23,455 nt of DNA from Gemmatimonadaceae bacterium. GTDB taxonomy: Bacteria; Gemmatimonadota; Gemmatimonadetes; Gemmatimonadales; Gemmatimonadaceae. The notes beneath the pieces are model-generated. The model saw only the letters and a list, made by a program, of their open reading frames with translations. It had not been told where the DNA came from and did not search any database. The stretch lies in the NCBI GenBank assembly GCA_025451425.1, contig JANWKK010000065.1, positions 1 through 23,455 on the forward strand, written 5' to 3'. The position numbers and the translations under genes were made by a program. This document shows positions 22,049-23,455 of the stretch, one piece after another. Each line of letters starts with the position of its first letter. The first letter of the stretch is position 1.

Positions 22049-23455
22049 CTACGGTCCGGCGGTCGAGCGCGCCGAGCGACGCTGCCCGATCCGTCCCATT
22101 TCATCCGCCACGTAGAGGGCGCTGTCGACACTGTCGGCGAGAGACATCGCGTTCATCGCCAATGTCGTGACGTTCTCATGCGTCTGCGTTCCCGCACGAA
22201 GGCGGACCATGTCCAGCCGCATGTTGTTGAGGGCAATTGCACACGTCTCGAGCTTCTCGGTGGCTTCATCGCGCCGCCTGACGAGATCCGCCATTGCTCG
22301 GCGCTGCCGCCTCAGGTGCGCCAAGCGGCGAACGCGCTCGTCGCTCGCCGCTCCCTCGAGGGGATTGGCCGCGCCCTCGAGGCGGGCGATCTCCGCATCC
22401 ACAGACTCTTTCGCTCCGGGCACCAGACTGCGCTCGATCGAAGAGAGCGAGAGCGCAAGCGCCTCGATCTTCTCATAGAGCGCGAACGACGACCGAAGTA
22501 CGTCGGAGAGCCGGGCCCGATCGGCCGGGGGCAGTGTATCGAGAATACGCTGGATCTCGTCGCGGTCGCGTGCTGCCTGCGCCACGACGTCGGCGCCGCG
22601 ACTTCCCTGTCCGATCCCGCCACTCATGCGTGAGTTCGTGGACGACAGAGGCGCCGCGGGTCGGTCGAGCGTGGCTCGACCCGATCGCCGGGCGAGTTGC
22701 CGAGCGCGCTTCGCCTCGCGAAGCTGGTTCCGCTGGTTGCGGTCGAAGAGGGATCGAACCCCGGTTAGGCCATCGTCGACGACCTCGAGCAGCTCGCGCT
22801 CGCGGGGTTGACGGAAGACGTCTCGCCAATCGTAGCCATCGGCCCAGAGCTTGGCATATCGGAACGCCATGAAGATGCTCCAGATGACCGTTACGACGAA
22901 GAAGTCTCGCTGCCCGACAAGGGAGGCGATGACAATGACACCATTGACGAAGAGATACGGCGCGAGCTTCCGACGGAATTTCTGAACCGCCGGCGCCTCC
23001 CAGCGCGCCATATCTTCCACCGTTGGAGAGTAGATCTCGTGTGCAGCGTATGGAGCCGGTGCGTATCCGGCATCGCCACTCGTGCGGTTCGTCTGCGAGT
23101 GGGATGTGGATTGGGCGAAGGAATCAGCGCTCGGCGCAGCGGCGCCCGAGGTGCGAGCGGCGCTGGTCGGTACGATGCCGGTATCGAGCGCGGCAACGAG
23201 GGCCGAAGCCGATGGAAAGCGATTCGCTGGGTCCTTCTCGAGGAGCAGCATCACGGCCCGCGCGAGATCGTCGGGCATGTCCGCGCGCCGCTGCTGAATC
23301 GGAAGCGGTCGCTCCGAAATGTGTTTGACGAGCATTGCCGGCGTGCTGCCGGCCACGAACGGGGGCTCGCCGGCGAGCATCTGGTAGGCAACGATGCCTA
23401 ACGAATAGAGATCGCTGCGTCCATCGATCGTGCGTTCGCCCGCCGCCTGCTCGGG
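22049..23455 (-). CDS. Membrane Ser/Thr protein kinase with 2TM domain, N-terminus beyond window
   Basis: The frame stays open to the window edge (468 residues seen); the N-lobe, catalytic loop and DFG are outside. The first visible residues are PEQAAGERTIDGRSDLYSLG, the APE-like and subdomain IX region aligned with the neighbour kinase, followed by AGEPPFVAGSTPAMLVKHIS and the C-lobe end near residue 110. After a Ser/Ala linker, RKLAPYLFVNGVIVIASLVG and FFVVTVIWSIFMAFRY form the 2TM pair, followed by KLWADGYDWRDV, equivalent to NLWADG in the neighbour. The tail is a coiled coil (LAHLRRQRRAMADLVRRRDE) ending in a basic stretch. The same architecture in the same order shows a tandem duplication with strong sequence drift. 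It is upstream in the three-gene kinase-kinase-glycosidase unit. Confidence 0.9.
   Translation of the reverse strand, partial: PEQAAGERTIDGRSDLYSLGIVAYQMLAGEPPFVAGSTPAMLVKHISERPLPIQQRRADMPDDLARAVMLLLEKDPANRFPSASALVAALDTGIVPTSAARTSGAAAPSADSFAQSTSHSQTNRTSGDAGYAPAPYAAHEIYSPTVEDMARWEAPAVQKFRRKLAPYLFVNGVIVIASLVGQRDFFVVTVIWSIFMAFRYAKLWADGYDWRDVFRQPRERELLEVVDDGLTGVRSLFDRNQRNQLREAKRARQLARRSGRATLDRPAAPLSSTNSRMSGGIGQGSRGADVVAQAARDRDEIQRILDTLPPADRARLSDVLRSSFALYEKIEALALSLSSIERSLVPGAKESVDAEIARLEGAANPLEGAASDERVRRLAHLRRQRRAMADLVRRRDEATEKLETCAIALNNMRLDMVRLRAGTQTHENVTTLAMNAMSLADSVDSALYVADEMGRIGQRRSARSTAGP

Larger units (their letters stand above)
1220..23403. repeat. Dispersed octamer GCCTAACG / CGTTAGGC (16 exact copies)
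   Basis: Exact copies start at 1220, 2427, 2926, 3583, 5461, 5874, 12528, 12599, 14243, 15749, 16097, 19007, 21096, 21391, 22034 and 23396. Seven-base matches lie at 1341, 6901, 15305 and 22766. Both orientations occur. Nothing is conserved outside the octamer. All 20 lie in minus-strand genes, at their stops, or in the gap between the kinases. Confidence 0.8.

Noticed and set aside
1..23455. CRISPR arrays, tRNA or rRNA genes, insertion sequences, phage genes
   Set aside because: No regularly spaced repeats, cloverleaf sequences, transposase or phage-type proteins seen anywhere in the window.

Overview
The window is GC-rich, gene-dense bacterial chromosome. No 16S, tRNA or other definite taxonomic marker is present. 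The mix of genes fits a soil-type Gemmatimonadota or a close relative: secreted M14 peptidases with GATase-like tails, an ECF sigma operon ending in a beta-barrel protein, 2TM-domain Ser/Thr kinases and a DUF4015-type glycosidase. That assignment is inference. No plasmid, phage, IS, integron or CRISPR signature is visible.

Layout: (1) 1-1218, plus strand: the 3' part of a CTP-synthase C-terminal-region-like protein, then a GNAT acetyltransferase. (2) 1222-7911, minus strand: an M14 peptidase, then a tiny SelW/Rdx-like gene at 4671-4889 whose CxxU position is an in-frame TGA (apparent selenoprotein, interrupted in ordinary ORF calling), a small secreted protein with its own terminator, and a large DEAH-type helicase with an Arg-rich tail. 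(3) 8012-8823: a small coiled-coil lipoprotein divergent from an orphan type IV pilin-like gene. (4) 9002-12069, plus strand: a tightly coupled four-gene unit encoding an ECF sigma factor, a membrane protein with an extracytoplasmic glycogen-binding-like (CBM48/AMPK1-type) domain, a secreted protein of unknown function and an outer-membrane-type protein carrying a second such domain. (5) 12035-17370, minus strand: a GT39-like membrane glycosyltransferase, a DEAD-box RNA helicase, an alpha/beta hydrolase and a large helical protein of unknown function. (6) 17486-18822, plus strand: a Spy/CpxP-like periplasmic protein, a REP-like inverted repeat, a strong terminator and a haloalkane-dehalogenase-like hydrolase. 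(7) 18836-23455, minus strand: two tandem paralogous Ser/Thr kinases with 2TM and coiled-coil tails (the first runs off the window), followed by a translationally coupled glycosidase lipoprotein.

The most notable signals are the putative selenocysteine-encoding SelW-like gene with a plausible SECIS hairpin, a dispersed non-palindromic octamer GCCTAACG present 16 times (about 0.7 expected at uniform base composition) that forces rare codons and occurs only in minus-strand gene blocks, and the sigma/glycogen-binding-domain operon, which looks like an uncharacterised envelope signalling system.
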